Shown piece by piece: positions 18,530-27,663 of a DNA stretch of 64,000 nt. Origin of the DNA: Sulfitobacter sp. 20_GPM-1509m (GTDB lineage Bacteria; Pseudomonadota; Alphaproteobacteria; Rhodobacterales; Rhodobacteraceae); assembly GCF_000620505.1 (NCBI RefSeq), contig NZ_JIBC01000004.1, positions 62,001 to 126,000 on the forward strand, written 5' to 3'. Numbering within the stretch: position 1 is the stretch's first letter; each line of letters begins with the position of its first letter. Position numbers and translations under genes: made by a program. The notes beneath the pieces were generated by a model. That model saw only the letters and a program-made list of their open reading frames with translations. It ran no database searches and was not told the origin of the DNA.

Positions 18530-19762
18530 TTACTCTGCCGCAGCGGGCATGGGGCGTGTCAGCACGGTCTCGTGTCCCGGCACCGGATGGCGCGGGATCA
18601 GCAGGGCCAGCATCAGCGACGTGGCGGCCATACCTGCCGCCAGAAAGAACACCGCCGCCGGCGACACCAGCCACAACAGGCCCAGCGGCGCGGGCAGGCC
18701 CACAGCGGCAATGTGGTTGATGGTAAAGGCCACGGCAGCCGTGGGCGCAATGTCGCCCGGGTCTGCGATTTTCTGGAAATAGGTCTTGAGCGCCAGCGCC
18801 AGCCCGAAAAAGATGTGATCGACCACATAGAGGAACGCCGCCACAGCGATGCCCCAGCCCATGTAATAGACGCCACCATAGCTCAGGAACACGATCACCA
18901 GACCGATGTATTCAAACCCCAGCGTCTTGCGCTCGCCGAACCGCTGCACCACGCGGCCCAGCAGCGGGGCCACCAGCATGTTGATCAACAGGTTGACCAG
19001 ATAGAGCATCGTCAGCTCGTCAACCTTGAAGCCGAACTTTTCAACCATCATGAAACCGGCAAAGACCGTAAAGATCTGCCGCCGCGCGCCGGCCATGAAT
19101 TGCAGCGCGTAATACAGCCAATAGCGTTTGCGCAGGATGAACTGTTTGCGCTGGGGATTGGGCGCTTCGAACTGCGGATATGCGAACATCGCGAAAATGG
19201 CGATGGCCGCAGTCACGCCGCCGCCTGCCATGTAGACGATGTTATAGGTCAGGTGCAGCGGCTCCCACAGCAGCAGGATCACAAGATACACCACGAAGGT
19301 CGCCGCCGAACCGGTGGCCAACAACCAGCCCAGCACGCGCGGGGCGTTTTCCTTGTCGATCCACTGCAGTTGCAGCGACTGGTTGACCGTCTCGTAATAA
19401 TGAAAGCCGATCGAGCTGAGCATGGTCAACGTCAGGATGCCGCCCAGCGACGGGAAATGTGCGGTGACCGCCGTGGCCACCCCCAACAGCACCAGCGACA
19501 CCAGCCCCAGCACCTGTTCGCGCACAAAGATGATGATGGCGATCACGCCGATGGCCAGAAACCCGGGAATTTCGCGTATCGTGTGCAGCAGGCCAATGTC
19601 GGCACCGTCGAAATTGGCGGCCTCGATGACAAAGTTGTTCAGCAGCGCCGACCAGGTGTTGAAGGCAATCGGCATGGCCATCGCCATCAGGAACAGCAAG
19701 GCGATGGGACGGCGCCAGAACGGCAAGGTGGCGGCATCGCCGGTTTTTACGATACGTGTCAT
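18530..19762 (-). CDS. MFS transporter
   Basis: A 410-residue major facilitator superfamily protein with 12 predicted membrane helices. Helices are clear in FWRRPIALLFLMAMAMPIAFNTWSALL, IPGFLAIGVIAIIIFVREQVLGL and GVYYMGWGIAVAAFLYVVDHIFFGLAL. A charged loop between the halves (YPQFEAPNPQRKQFILRKRYW) marks the centre. It is the first gene of an operon with a MATE exporter and prmA, and is preceded by a promoter-like dyad at 19806–19835. The substrate is not recognisable; the unusual HYYETVNQSLQLQW segment in helix 4–5 may help place it in a subfamily. Confidence 0.82.
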   Translation of the reverse strand: MTRIVKTGDAATLPFWRRPIALLFLMAMAMPIAFNTWSALLNNFVIEAANFDGADIGLLHTIREIPGFLAIGVIAIIIFVREQVLGLVSLVLLGVATAVTAHFPSLGGILTLTMLSSIGFHYYETVNQSLQLQWIDKENAPRVLGWLLATGSAATFVVYLVILLLWEPLHLTYNIVYMAGGGVTAAIAIFAMFAYPQFEAPNPQRKQFILRKRYWLYYALQFMAGARRQIFTVFAGFMMVEKFGFKVDELTMLYLVNLLINMLVAPLLGRVVQRFGERKTLGFEYIGLVIVFLSYGGVYYMGWGIAVAAFLYVVDHIFFGLALALKTYFQKIADPGDIAPTAAVAFTINHIAAVGLPAPLGLLWLVSPAAVFFLAAGMAATSLMLALLIPRHPVPGHETVLTRPMPAAAE

Positions 19763-19805
19763 GGGTTCCGCATTACGCCTAATGCGAAAACGAGGCGAGT
19801 TGAAA

Positions 19806-19835
19806 ATTGTACCAAACGGAGGGTTTTATGTACAA
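19806..19835 (-). promoter_or_regulatory. Candidate promoter and overlapping dyad upstream of the MFS operon
   Basis: On the minus strand TTGTAC is followed after 18 bases by TACAAT, a plausible sigma-70 -35/-10 pair 40–70 bp upstream of the MFS start. The two boxes are also the arms of an inverted repeat, TTGTAC and GTACAA, each flanked by A/T triplets, so a regulator binding this dyad would block RNA polymerase. Confidence 0.4.
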
Positions 19836-19880
19836 CTTTTGGTCCGTTCCAACCGCTTGGACGGACAACCATAGCGGGTG

Positions 19881-22076
19881 TCAGTAGAAGCTTTGCGGGT
19901 CGATGTCGATGGCCAGCCGGATGTCGCCCTTGATCTGCACCTGACGCACCCATTTGCGCAGCGCGCCCTGCAAGGCCACGCCCTTGTCGGCCTTGACCAG
20001 CATCCGCACGCGATGCCGCCCGCGCACCCGCGCAATGGGCGCAGGGGCAGGCCCGTACACCTGCGCACCCACCTGCCGCAGCGGCCCGTCGGCCCGCGCT
20101 AGGTGGTTGGCAATGTCAAAGACCGCCGCCACATCCGGCCCGCTCAGGATGATCCCAGCCATGCGCCCATAGGGCGGCACGCCTGCCGCCTCGCGCTGCG
20201 CGGCCTCGGCCCGCCAAAAGCCTTCCTCGTCGCCCGCCAGAATGGCGCGGATCACCGGATGGTCGGGCTGATAGGTCTGCAACAACGCCGTGCCGGGCTT
20301 GTCCGCGCGCCCTGCCCGCCCCGCCACCTGCCGCATCAGCTGGAACGTGCGTTCAGCGGCGCGCAGGTCGGACCCTTGCAGACCCAGATCCGCGTCGATC
20401 ACGCCGACCAGCGTCAGGTTGGGAAAGTTGTGCCCCTTGGCCACAAGCTGCGTGCCGATCACGATGTCGGCCCCGCCTTGGGCGATGCTTTCAATCTCGG
20501 CCTTCAACGCGCGGGCGCTGCCGTACATATCGGAACTGAGAGTCGCGATGCGTGCATCGGGCCACAGCAACGCCGCCTCCTCGCCCAGCCGTTCGACACC
20601 GGGGCCGACGGGGGCCAGCCGATCCTCGGCCTCGCAGCTGGGGCAGACGGTCGGCATTGGCTTTGTCTCGCCGCACTGGTGGCACATCAGACGTTTCAGA
20701 AACCGGTGTTCAACCATGCGCGCATCGCATTGGTCGCAGGCGATCTGATGGCCACAGGCCCGGCACAGCGTGATCGGCGCATAGCCGCGCCGGTTGATGA
20801 ACAGCATCGCCTGCTCGCCTGCATCGATCCGCGCCTGCACTGCCTTTTGCAAATCCGGCGACACCCAGCGATCCGCAGGCAGTGCCGCCGCACGCATGTC
20901 GATCGTGCCCATCGTCGGCATCACCGCAGGACCAAAGCGCGAGGTCAGCTCAAGCCGCTTGTATTTGCCCGCCTCGGCGTTGGCCCAGCTTTCCAGACTG
21001 GGCGTGGCCGAGGCCAGCACCACATGCGCCCCGCAGATCGACGCGCGCAGCACGGCCATGTCGCGGGCGTTGTACAGAACGCCATCTTCCTGCTTGTAGG
21101 ACGTATCGTGTTCCTCATCGACCACGATCAGCCCAAGGTTCTGATAGGGCAGAAACAGCGCCGACCGCGCCCCGATCACCAGTTGCGCGCCACCCTGGCC
21201 CACCATCCGCCAGATGCGGCGGCGTTCGGTCATGGTGGCCCCCGAGTGCCATTCCGCAGGGCGCGCGCCGAACCGTGCCTGAACCCGTTTGAGGAATTCA
21301 GCCGTCAGCGCGATCTCGGGCAGCAGCACCAGCGCCTGCCGCCCTTGGGCCAGACAAGCGGCGACAGCTTCCAGATAAACCTCGGTCTTGCCCGACCCGG
21401 TGACGCCGCGCAGCAGCGTGGTGCCATAGGTTTCGGACCGCACGGCCTCGGCCAGCATCGCGGCGCCTGCGGCCTGATCGTCGGTCAGTTCCTTGCCGGG
21501 CAGCGACGGGTCAAGACGGCGGAACGGCACATCGCGCGGTGCGTCCTCTTCGGACACCACACCCTGTTTCACCAACCCTTTGACCACCGAGGACGTGACG
21601 CCTGCCATCTCGGACAGTTCTTTCAAGGTGAACGACAGATCGCCGTATTCGGCCAGCGTTTCCATCACCCGGCGGCGGGCATCTGTGGCGCGGTCCGGCT
21701 CCCCCTCGCCCCGCCGGTAGATCTTGCGCATCGACGGCGGATCACCCAAGCCCGGCGCGCGGGTGGCCAGCCGCAGCATCGCGGGCATCGGCGTCAGCGT
21801 GTATTCGGCGGCCTTTAACAGAAACGTACGCATTTCCTCGCGCATGGGTGCCGCATCCAGCACCCGAATGACCGACCGCACCTTGGATATGTCCCAATCG
21901 CCCCGCCCCGGACCCCAGACAATGCCCAGCACCTTGCGCGGCCCCAAGGGCACCTCGACAAAGGCGCCCAGCAGGCAACCGCCCTCGGGTGCCTTGTAAT
22001 CCAGCAACCGGTCCAGCGGCTGCGTGGTCAGCACCGCAACCAAGGCTCCTTCGTCATAGAATTCGGGGCGCGTCAC
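19881..22076 (-). CDS. priA: Primosomal protein N' (replication restart helicase PriA)
   Basis: 3'-to-5' superfamily 2 helicase that reloads the replisome at stalled forks. Starting at the GTG at 22076 (residues [27 protein letters not shown]) gives 731 residues, the normal family length; a GAGG ribosome site precedes it, and the longer frame to 22283 is unsupported. Visible features: Walker [22 protein letters not shown] (DEAH-type Walker B), a zinc-binding region with paired cysteines ([13 protein letters not shown] and [17 protein letters not shown]), and motifs V–VI in [51 protein letters not shown]. It is transcribed divergently from the transaldolase gene. Confidence 0.95.
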   Translation of the reverse strand: MTRPEFYDEGALVAVLTTQPLDRLLDYKAPEGGCLLGAFVEVPLGPRKVLGIVWGPGRGDWDISKVRSVIRVLDAAPMREEMRTFLLKAAEYTLTPMPAMLRLATRAPGLGDPPSMRKIYRRGEGEPDRATDARRRVMETLAEYGDLSFTLKELSEMAGVTSSVVKGLVKQGVVSEEDAPRDVPFRRLDPSLPGKELTDDQAAGAAMLAEAVRSETYGTTLLRGVTGSGKTEVYLEAVAACLAQGRQALVLLPEIALTAEFLKRVQARFGARPAEWHSGATMTERRRIWRMVGQGGAQLVIGARSALFLPYQNLGLIVVDEEHDTSYKQEDGVLYNARDMAVLRASICGAHVVLASATPSLESWANAEAGKYKRLELTSRFGPAVMPTMGTIDMRAAALPADRWVSPDLQKAVQARIDAGEQAMLFINRRGYAPITLCRACGHQIACDQCDARMVEHRFLKRLMCHQCGETKPMPTVCPSCEAEDRLAPVGPGVERLGEEAALLWPDARIATLSSDMYGSARALKAEIESIAQGGADIVIGTQLVAKGHNFPNLTLVGVIDADLGLQGSDLRAAERTFQLMRQVAGRAGRADKPGTALLQTYQPDHPVIRAILAGDEEGFWRAEAAQREAAGVPPYGRMAGIILSGPDVAAVFDIANHLARADGPLRQVGAQVYGPAPAPIARVRGRHRVRMLVKADKGVALQGALRKWVRQVQIKGDIRLAIDIDPQSFY

Positions 22077-22204
22077 GTTTGGCCTCGGCAATTGTGGGTT
22101 TCGGTGGGTGTTCAGTTGGGGTACACGCAAACACAAAGCAAGGCCATCGCGAACTGATCGCGCGCCGCCCTGTGATTGCGCTAACAGCACCTGGAGCCAC
22201 CGAT

Positions 22205-22858
22205 ATGAAATTCTTTGTAGACACCGCCGATATCGACGCCATCGCCGAACTGAACGATCTGGGCATGGTCGACGGGGTGACAACCAACCCCTCGCTGATC
22301 CTGAAATCGGGCCGCGACATTCTCGAAGTGACCAAGGAAATCTGTGATCTGGTCAGTGGCCCGGTCAGCGCCGAAGTTGTGGCTCTGGACTCCGATGCCA
22401 TGATCGCCGAAGGCCGCAAGCTGGCGGAAATCGCTGAAAACATCGCCGTCAAACTGCCCCTGACATGGGACGGCCTGAAGGCGTGCAAGGTGTTGTCGGG
22501 CGAAGGCAAGATGGTCAACGTCACCTTGTGCTTCTCGGCCAACCAGGCGCTGCTGGCGGCCAAGGCCGGTGCCACGTTCATCAGCCCCTTTATCGGGCGT
22601 CTGGACGACATCAACATCGACGGCATGGACCTGATCGAAGATATCCGCACGATCTATGACAACTACGGGTTCGAAACCAACATCCTGGCCGCGTCGATCC
22701 GGTCGGTGGCCCACGTGCAGGATTGCGCGCGCATCGGTGCCGACGTGATGACCGCCCCCCCCGAAGTGATCAAGAAACTGGCCTCGCACCCGCTGACCAA
22801 TGCCGGTCTGGACCAGTTCATGAAAGACTGGGCGAAAACCGGCCAGAAAATCCTGTAA
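22205..22858 (+). CDS. tal: Transaldolase (short fructose-6-phosphate aldolase-like type)
   Basis: A 217-residue class I aldolase of the small TalC/FSA-like transaldolase family, transferring dihydroxyacetone units in the pentose phosphate pathway. The N-terminus [32 protein letters not shown] is characteristic; the Schiff-base lysine is Lys83 in [10 protein letters not shown], and [27 protein letters not shown]-type residues follow (here [10 protein letters not shown]…). Whether it acts as transaldolase or as fructose-6-phosphate aldolase cannot be decided without checking the key active-site residue against characterised enzymes. It diverges from priA and is followed after about 210 bp by DUF484-xerC. 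Confidence 0.92.
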   Translation: MKFFVDTADIDAIAELNDLGMVDGVTTNPSLILKSGRDILEVTKEICDLVSGPVSAEVVALDSDAMIAEGRKLAEIAENIAVKLPLTWDGLKACKVLSGEGKMVNVTLCFSANQALLAAKAGATFISPFIGRLDDINIDGMDLIEDIRTIYDNYGFETNILAASIRSVAHVQDCARIGADVMTAPPEVIKKLASHPLTNAGLDQFMKDWAKTGQKIL

Positions 22859-22993
22859 GCCTGCGGGTTTGAACATCGCCCTGCCCGGTATCTGCCGGAC
22901 GGGGCTGCGCTTTCTCCGAATCGAGGGGAACTTGCGCCAGAACTCCCCTCAGACGGGAATTTCGGCAACACCCCGCACATCGCATGCCAAAAC

Positions 22994-23025
22994 CTGCCCT
23001 TTTAACCAAAAAGGGGCAGATTTTG
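22994..23025 (+). terminator. Possible terminator downstream of tal
   Basis: A hairpin with arms CTGCCCTTTT and AAAAGGGGCAG (one bulge) followed by ATTTTG on the plus strand, 135 bp after the tal stop and about 50 bp before the DUF484 gene. The T run is short, so efficiency is uncertain. Confidence 0.4.
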
Positions 23026-23069
23026 CCGACGCTGCATGTTAGGGTCCCACAAAATAAAATGAGCAGTTC

Positions 23070-23777
23070 ATGACCAGCAGCCCGAAAATCGACGACGCCC
23101 TGCGCGAGGCGATCATCTCGCGTCCCGATGTGATCCTTGATGACAAGGACATGATGCACGCCCTGATCGCGGCCAACGAACGCAGCATGGGCGGCAATAT
23201 CGTCGACCTGCGCGGCATTGCCATGGAGCGGCTCGAATCGCGGCTGGACCGGCTGGAGGACACCCACCGCAGCGTGATTGCCGCCGCCTATGAAAATCTG
23301 GCCGGCACAAATCAGGTGCACCGCGCGATTCTGCGGATGCTGGACCCCATCGAATTTGAAACCTTCCTGCGCGATCTGGGCGGCGAAGTGGCCGAGATCC
23401 TGCGCGTGGATGCGGTCAAGTTGGTGCTGGAAAGCGTGCAGAACGACAATGATCCCGCGGTACAGCGTCTGGGCGATGTGCTGAGCGTGGCGGAACCCGG
23501 CTTTATCGACGGTTATCTGACCCAGAACCGGGGCGGCCCCGTCCGTCAGGTCACCCTGCGGCAGGTCCAGAACGGCAACCCGGAGATTTACGGCAACAAT
23601 TGCGACTGGATCCGCTCCGAGGCCTGCCTGAAACTGAACTTTGGCGCGGGCCGCCTGCCCGGACTGCTGGTCATGGGCGCGGAAGATCCGCACATGTTCG
23701 GCCCGCAGCAAGGCACCGATCTGCTGACATTTTTTACCGGCGTGTTCGAGCGCACGATGCGCCGCTGGTTGTCATGA
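23070..23777 (+). CDS. DUF484 family protein
   Basis: A 235-residue cytoplasmic protein of the DUF484 (GAF-like) family, as found upstream of xerC in many proteobacteria. The N-terminal third (LREAIISRPDVILDDKDMMHALIAAN…VDLRGIAMERLESRLDRLEDTHRSVI) contains a helical, probably coiled segment; the C-terminal two thirds form a GAF-like domain ending in LGAGRLPGLLVMGAEDPHMFGPQQGTDLLTFF-type sequence (here FGAGRLPGLLVMGAEDP). The function is not established. It overlaps xerC by four bases (ATGA), and that coupling is the main functional hint. Confidence 0.9.
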   Translation: MTSSPKIDDALREAIISRPDVILDDKDMMHALIAANERSMGGNIVDLRGIAMERLESRLDRLEDTHRSVIAAAYENLAGTNQVHRAILRMLDPIEFETFLRDLGGEVAEILRVDAVKLVLESVQNDNDPAVQRLGDVLSVAEPGFIDGYLTQNRGGPVRQVTLRQVQNGNPEIYGNNCDWIRSEACLKLNFGAGRLPGLLVMGAEDPHMFGPQQGTDLLTFFTGVFERTMRRWLS

Positions 23778-24694
23778 GCCTGATCTCTCCGGCTGCGCGC
23801 GACGCGCTGGAGACGTGGCTGGACCACCAGCGTGCGCTGAAGGGCGCGGCCGCCAACACGATCACCGCCTATACGGGCGATCTGGGCGAATTTCTGGCGT
23901 TTATCACCGCGCACAAGGGCGCCCCCCAAGGGCTGGGCGCGTTGTCGCATATTACCGTCAGCGACATGCGGGCGTGGATGGCGCACGCGCGCTCGGGCGA
24001 TGTGGGGCCACGGTCGCTGGCGCGCAAGCTGAGTGCGGTAAAGTCCTTCTATCGCTGGCTGGCCGCACGCGAAGGGTTTGAACCCACCGCTGTGCTGTCC
24101 ACCCGTGCGCCCAAATACACCCGCAAACTGCCCCGCCCGCTGGCCGTAGATGCCGCCCACGATATGGTCGAGGCCATCGGGATGCAGTCGCTGACGCCCT
24201 GGGTCGGGTTGCGCGACATTGCGGTGCTGACCTTGCTGTGGGGCTGTGGCCTGCGGATTTCCGAGGCGCTGAGCCTGCGCGGGGGCGACGCACCGCTGCC
24301 ACAGGTGATGCGGATCACCGGCAAGGGCGGCAAGGAACGCATCGTGCCGGTGGTGGGGGCAGCACAACAGGCGGTCGACGCCTATATCGCCGCCTGTCCG
24401 CATATCCTGCAAGACGACCAGCCGCTGTTCCGCGCCGTGCGCGGCGGGGCACTGGCGCCGCGTGCCATTCAAAAGGCGATGGAGGCCGCGCGCATGCAGT
24501 TGGGCCTGCCTGCGACCGCGACACCACACGCCATGCGCCACAGTTTTGCCACGCACCTGCTGAACGCGGGCGGTGACCTGCGCAGCATCCAGGAATTGCT
24601 GGGCCATGCGTCGCTGTCGACGACCCAGGCCTATACCGCCGTCGACACGGCGCGGCTGATGGATGTCTACAACAGCGCCCATCCCAAAGCCTGA
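23774..24694 (+). CDS. xerC: Tyrosine recombinase XerC
   Basis: Site-specific recombinase that, with XerD, resolves chromosome dimers at dif. The ATG at 23774 overlaps the DUF484 stop and gives 306 residues. The N-terminal core-binding domain spans about 10–100. The catalytic domain has Arg161 (GCGLRISEALSL), the beta-hairpin lysine in GKGGKERIVPV, His252 and Arg255 (HAMRHSFATHLL), His278 (LLGHASLSTTQ) and the nucleophile Tyr287. Length and residue set are complete. A XerC/XerD distinction rests on the DUF484 neighbour and general similarity rather than on a decisive motif. Confidence 0.93.
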   Translation: MSLISPAARDALETWLDHQRALKGAAANTITAYTGDLGEFLAFITAHKGAPQGLGALSHITVSDMRAWMAHARSGDVGPRSLARKLSAVKSFYRWLAAREGFEPTAVLSTRAPKYTRKLPRPLAVDAAHDMVEAIGMQSLTPWVGLRDIAVLTLLWGCGLRISEALSLRGGDAPLPQVMRITGKGGKERIVPVVGAAQQAVDAYIAACPHILQDDQPLFRAVRGGALAPRAIQKAMEAARMQLGLPATATPHAMRHSFATHLLNAGGDLRSIQELLGHASLSTTQAYTAVDTARLMDVYNSAHPKA

Positions 24695-24786
24695 CCGCAC
24701 ATGTTTGCGCAACCGACCGCGCCAATCCCGTAAATTCGCCCGATTTCCTTTTGCATCCGCGCCACCAATGCGCCATCAAGGGTGCC

Positions 24787-25482
24787 ATGACTCGCCAGAT
24801 GAAAGCCCTTTCCGTCCATTTGCTGACCGCTACGGGCGCGGTCTTTGCGATGCTGGCCATGTTGGCCGCTGTCGATGCCAAATGGGATCTGATGTTCTTG
24901 TGGCTGGTGGTGGCCTTTGCCGTGGATGGTGTCGACGGCCCGCTGGCGCGCAAATACGATGTAAAGAACAACGCACCCGAATTTGACGGCGTGCTGCTGG
25001 ACCTGATCATCGACTATCTGACTTATGTGTTCATTCCCGCCTTTGCCCTGTTCAAATCCGGGTTGATGGACGGCTGGACCGGCTGGGTGGCGATCATCCT
25101 GATCACCTTTGCCTCGGCGCTGTATTTCGCGGACACGCGGATGAAGACCAAGGACAACTCGTTTTCCGGCTTTCCGGGCTGCTGGAACATGCTGGTGCTG
25201 GTGATCTTTGCCACAGAGCCGAATTTCTGGGTCTCGCTGGCGCTGGTGACGGTGCTGGCGGTGGCGATGTTCCTGCCGCTGAAATTCATTCACCCCGTGC
25301 GCACCGAACGCTGGCGCAAGCTGAGCCTGCCGGTGGCGCTGGCATGGACAGTCTTTGCGGGCTGGGCCGCCTGGGTGAACTTTCACCCAGACACATGGGC
25401 CATCTACGGGTTGGCGATCACTTCGGTTTACCTGACATTTGCGGGCATCGCGCAACAGCTGGTCTACGGCCGCGACGGCTAA
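24787..25482 (+). CDS. pcs: Phosphatidylcholine synthase
   Basis: Membrane CDP-alcohol phosphatidyltransferase that condenses choline with CDP-diacylglycerol to make phosphatidylcholine, a pathway typical of alphaproteobacteria living with eukaryotes or in the sea. From the ATG at 24787 it has 231 residues and about eight hydrophobic helices. The CDP-alcohol phosphatidyltransferase motif appears as DGVDGPLARKYDVKNNAPEFDGVLLDLIIDYLTY in the second helix region, in the Pcs form rather than the PgsA form, and FSGFPGCWNM and FLPLKFIHPVRT match rhizobial Pcs closely by memory. Its stop codon overlaps the convergent ogt stop codon. It requires exogenous or recycled choline. Confidence 0.92.
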   Translation: MTRQMKALSVHLLTATGAVFAMLAMLAAVDAKWDLMFLWLVVAFAVDGVDGPLARKYDVKNNAPEFDGVLLDLIIDYLTYVFIPAFALFKSGLMDGWTGWVAIILITFASALYFADTRMKTKDNSFSGFPGCWNMLVLVIFATEPNFWVSLALVTVLAVAMFLPLKFIHPVRTERWRKLSLPVALAWTVFAGWAAWVNFHPDTWAIYGLAITSVYLTFAGIAQQLVYGRDG

Positions 25483-25934
25483 ATCAGGAAGCCGCCCGCG
25501 CCTTCGTGGCGCAACAGGGCCACCTTGGTTTCGACCCCGCCTGCCCCTGAAAATCCGGTCAGACCCTTGGCCCCCATCACCCGGTGGCAGGGGATTATCA
25601 CCGGTATCGGATTGCCACCGCACGCCTGCCCCACCGCCTGAGCCGACGCGCCCACGTCGCGGGCAATTTCGCCGTAGGTGCGGGTGAACCCGTAAGGAAT
25701 TGCAGACATCGCCGCACAGACCTTTTGCTGTAAGTCGGACCCCGCCACACGCAGCGGCAGGTCGAACCGCTCCAGCGTGCCGGCATCATAGGCGCGCAGT
25801 TGCTCTGCGGCGTCGCGCAGCAAGGCTGTGTCATCCGCACGCCCCGATGCGCCCCACGACAGGCCCGTGATCGCGTCGTCGTCTTCGGTCAGGCACAGGA
25901 TGCCGAATTGTGTGGGAACATCATGCAGGTTCAT
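25479..25934 (-). CDS. ogt: Methylated-DNA–protein-cysteine methyltransferase
   Basis: Suicide repair of O6-alkylguanine. Starting at the ATG at 25934 gives 151 residues. The C-terminal domain has the DNA-binding helix TRTYGEIARDVGASAQAVGQACGGNPIPVIIPCHRV with the acceptor Cys116, then GLTGFSGAGGVETKVALLRHE, all canonical. There is no AraC-like Ada domain, so this is the Ogt/MGMT form, not Ada. A longer frame from 26012 would add an arginine-rich tail that is not family-like. The stop overlaps that of pcs on the opposite strand. Confidence 0.92.
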   Translation of the reverse strand: MNLHDVPTQFGILCLTEDDDAITGLSWGASGRADDTALLRDAAEQLRAYDAGTLERFDLPLRVAGSDLQQKVCAAMSAIPYGFTRTYGEIARDVGASAQAVGQACGGNPIPVIIPCHRVMGAKGLTGFSGAGGVETKVALLRHEGAGGFLI

Positions 25935-25984
25935 GGCCCGAGCATGCGGCCAAAGCAGCGCGCGCTCAACCCGTAACCTGCGCA

Positions 25985-26012
25985 TTGCGCACCGCCCGTA
26001 AGCGGTGCGCAA
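25985..26012. other. Perfect 11-bp hairpin between the NCS1 permease and ogt
   Basis: TTGCGCACCGC is followed by a six-base loop and GCGGTGCGCAA. On either strand there is no T run after the stem, so it is not a standard terminator. It begins six bases downstream of the NCS1 permease stop and could protect the permease mRNA 3' end or act as a weak or Rho-assisted terminator. Confidence 0.5.
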
Positions 26013-26017
26013 GTCAT

Positions 26018-27430
26018 TCAGCGTTTAGCGAGGATATAATACAGCGCGCCACCGATCAGCGCCCCGATCACCCAGGCATAGCCCGACAGCATGACCAGTG
26101 GAGGCAACCAGACCGTCGCCACCGAAAACACGGCCGCGATGGCAAAGGCTACCACTGCCGGCGCGTTCCAGCCGTTGCCAAAGCGGTACGGCCCGCCGAC
26201 CTCGTCATAGAGGCCCGCCACATCCAGCGTCTGATGGCGCAGCACGTAATAGTCCACGATCATGATCCCGTAGATCGGCGCCAGCGTCGCCCCCAGCGTA
26301 TTCACAAATCCACCGATGCCGAAATTGGCGATGAAGCTGGTCCAAAGCCCGCCAATGACAAAGGCGAAACCGGATGTGATCAGGCCCGCCATCCGAAAGT
26401 TGATCTTGCGCGGGGCCAGGTTGGCAATGCCGTTCACCGCAGGGATGAAATTGGCCACCAGGTTGATCCCGACTGTCGCGGCGAAAAAGGTGATCGCGGC
26501 AATGACACTCAGCAGCACGCTGTCGGTGCGCTCGACAATCTCGGTCGGATTGATGATCGCCTCGCCGTAGACCACCGCGGCGCCCGCCGTGGTCAACAGG
26601 GCCAGGGCCGAGAACAGGACCATATTGAACGGCAGCCCCGCAAGGTTGCCCAGCACCATCGCGGGCTTGTCCTTGGCATAGCGCGAGAAGTCCGAAAAGT
26701 TGATCATCACGGCGGCGAAATAGGCCACCATCGTACCGACAATGGCCACGAACCCGTTGAATTCGGTCAGGAACGTCGCATCCGGCTGCACAAAGATCGT
26801 CCGCGCCGCCTCCAGCAGCTGGCCATCCGCCTTTTGCCACAGCACGATCACCAACCCGATCATCACCAGATAAACGAACGGCCCCGCGATGTTCAGGAAG
26901 GTTTCGACCCAGTCCATGCCGCGCCAGAAGATCACGATGTGAAAGGCCCAGACGATCACGAAGGACAGCCAGTCAACGCCGGTCAGCCCCAGAATCTCTG
27001 TCCCGCCACTGATACCCGTCAGCGACCGGATCAACAGGGCCACAGCGGTCGAGGCGAAATAGACCTGCACGCCGTACCAGAAGACCGCCACGATGGCCCG
27101 CAGGATCGCAGGCAGCTTGGCCCCTTGGGTGCCAAGGCTGGCGCGGGCCAGCACCGGATAGGGGATGCCGTATTTCTCGCCCGGTGCGCCCGACAGGTTC
27201 ACGAGGAACATCACGAACAGGCCCGCCGCGATCAGCGCGGCAAAGGCGGTCCAGCCGCTGACCCCGAACGAGATGAACAGCGAGGCCACCAGCGAATAGC
27301 CGAACAGAGACTGCACGTCGTTGGCCCAGATGTTGAAAATGGCGAACCAGCCCCAGTTCTTTTCCGAGGCCGTGACCGGGTTCAGCGTATTGCCGCCCCC
27401 GCCAATGGGTGTATCGGTGTGCAGTGTCAT
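26018..27430 (-). CDS. NCS1 family nucleobase/cation symporter
   Basis: A 470-residue inner-membrane permease of the nucleobase:cation symporter-1 family (cytosine, purine, hydantoin and allantoin transporters), with about 12 helices. Diagnostic segments are NWGWFAIFNIWANDVQSLFGYSL in helix 1, FWYGVQVYFASTAVALLIRSLTG, GVDWLSFVIVWAFHIVIFWRGMDWVE and INFSDFSRYAKDK. The exact substrate cannot be read; no purine or pyrimidine catabolic gene adjoins it. The start at 27430 follows a GAGGGAC ribosome site. It lies alone on the minus strand, downstream of about 230 bp that includes the ileS terminator. Confidence 0.9.
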   Translation of the reverse strand: MTLHTDTPIGGGGNTLNPVTASEKNWGWFAIFNIWANDVQSLFGYSLVASLFISFGVSGWTAFAALIAAGLFVMFLVNLSGAPGEKYGIPYPVLARASLGTQGAKLPAILRAIVAVFWYGVQVYFASTAVALLIRSLTGISGGTEILGLTGVDWLSFVIVWAFHIVIFWRGMDWVETFLNIAGPFVYLVMIGLVIVLWQKADGQLLEAARTIFVQPDATFLTEFNGFVAIVGTMVAYFAAVMINFSDFSRYAKDKPAMVLGNLAGLPFNMVLFSALALLTTAGAAVVYGEAIINPTEIVERTDSVLLSVIAAITFFAATVGINLVANFIPAVNGIANLAPRKINFRMAGLITSGFAFVIGGLWTSFIANFGIGGFVNTLGATLAPIYGIMIVDYYVLRHQTLDVAGLYDEVGGPYRFGNGWNAPAVVAFAIAAVFSVATVWLPPLVMLSGYAWVIGALIGGALYYILAKR

Positions 27431-27600
27431 ATGTGTCCCTCGCTATTTTATGCGAAACTGTTGCGAACGGCGGCCTTTGGCCTTGGCGTCCTGATGTTGC
27501 GCGGCGCTTGGCGCACCACGATAACGGGAACCTGTCACATTGCTTTGCGCCTGCATAGCGTCCCGTTGACCTTACGTTACGGGTTGGGAATGGAACGCTG

Positions 27601-27640
27601 AAAATAAAAGCGGCCCGCCCCCAATCCGGGAGCGGGCCGC
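27601..27640 (-). terminator. Rho-independent terminator after ileS
   Basis: A nine-base perfect stem, GCGGCCCGC with GCGGGCCGC, and a 13-base loop, followed on the minus strand by TTTTATTTT. It lies 23 bp beyond the ileS stop and is the strongest terminator in the region. Confidence 0.85.
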
Positions 27641-27663
27641 CACAAGCCTGAAATGGCGCTGTT

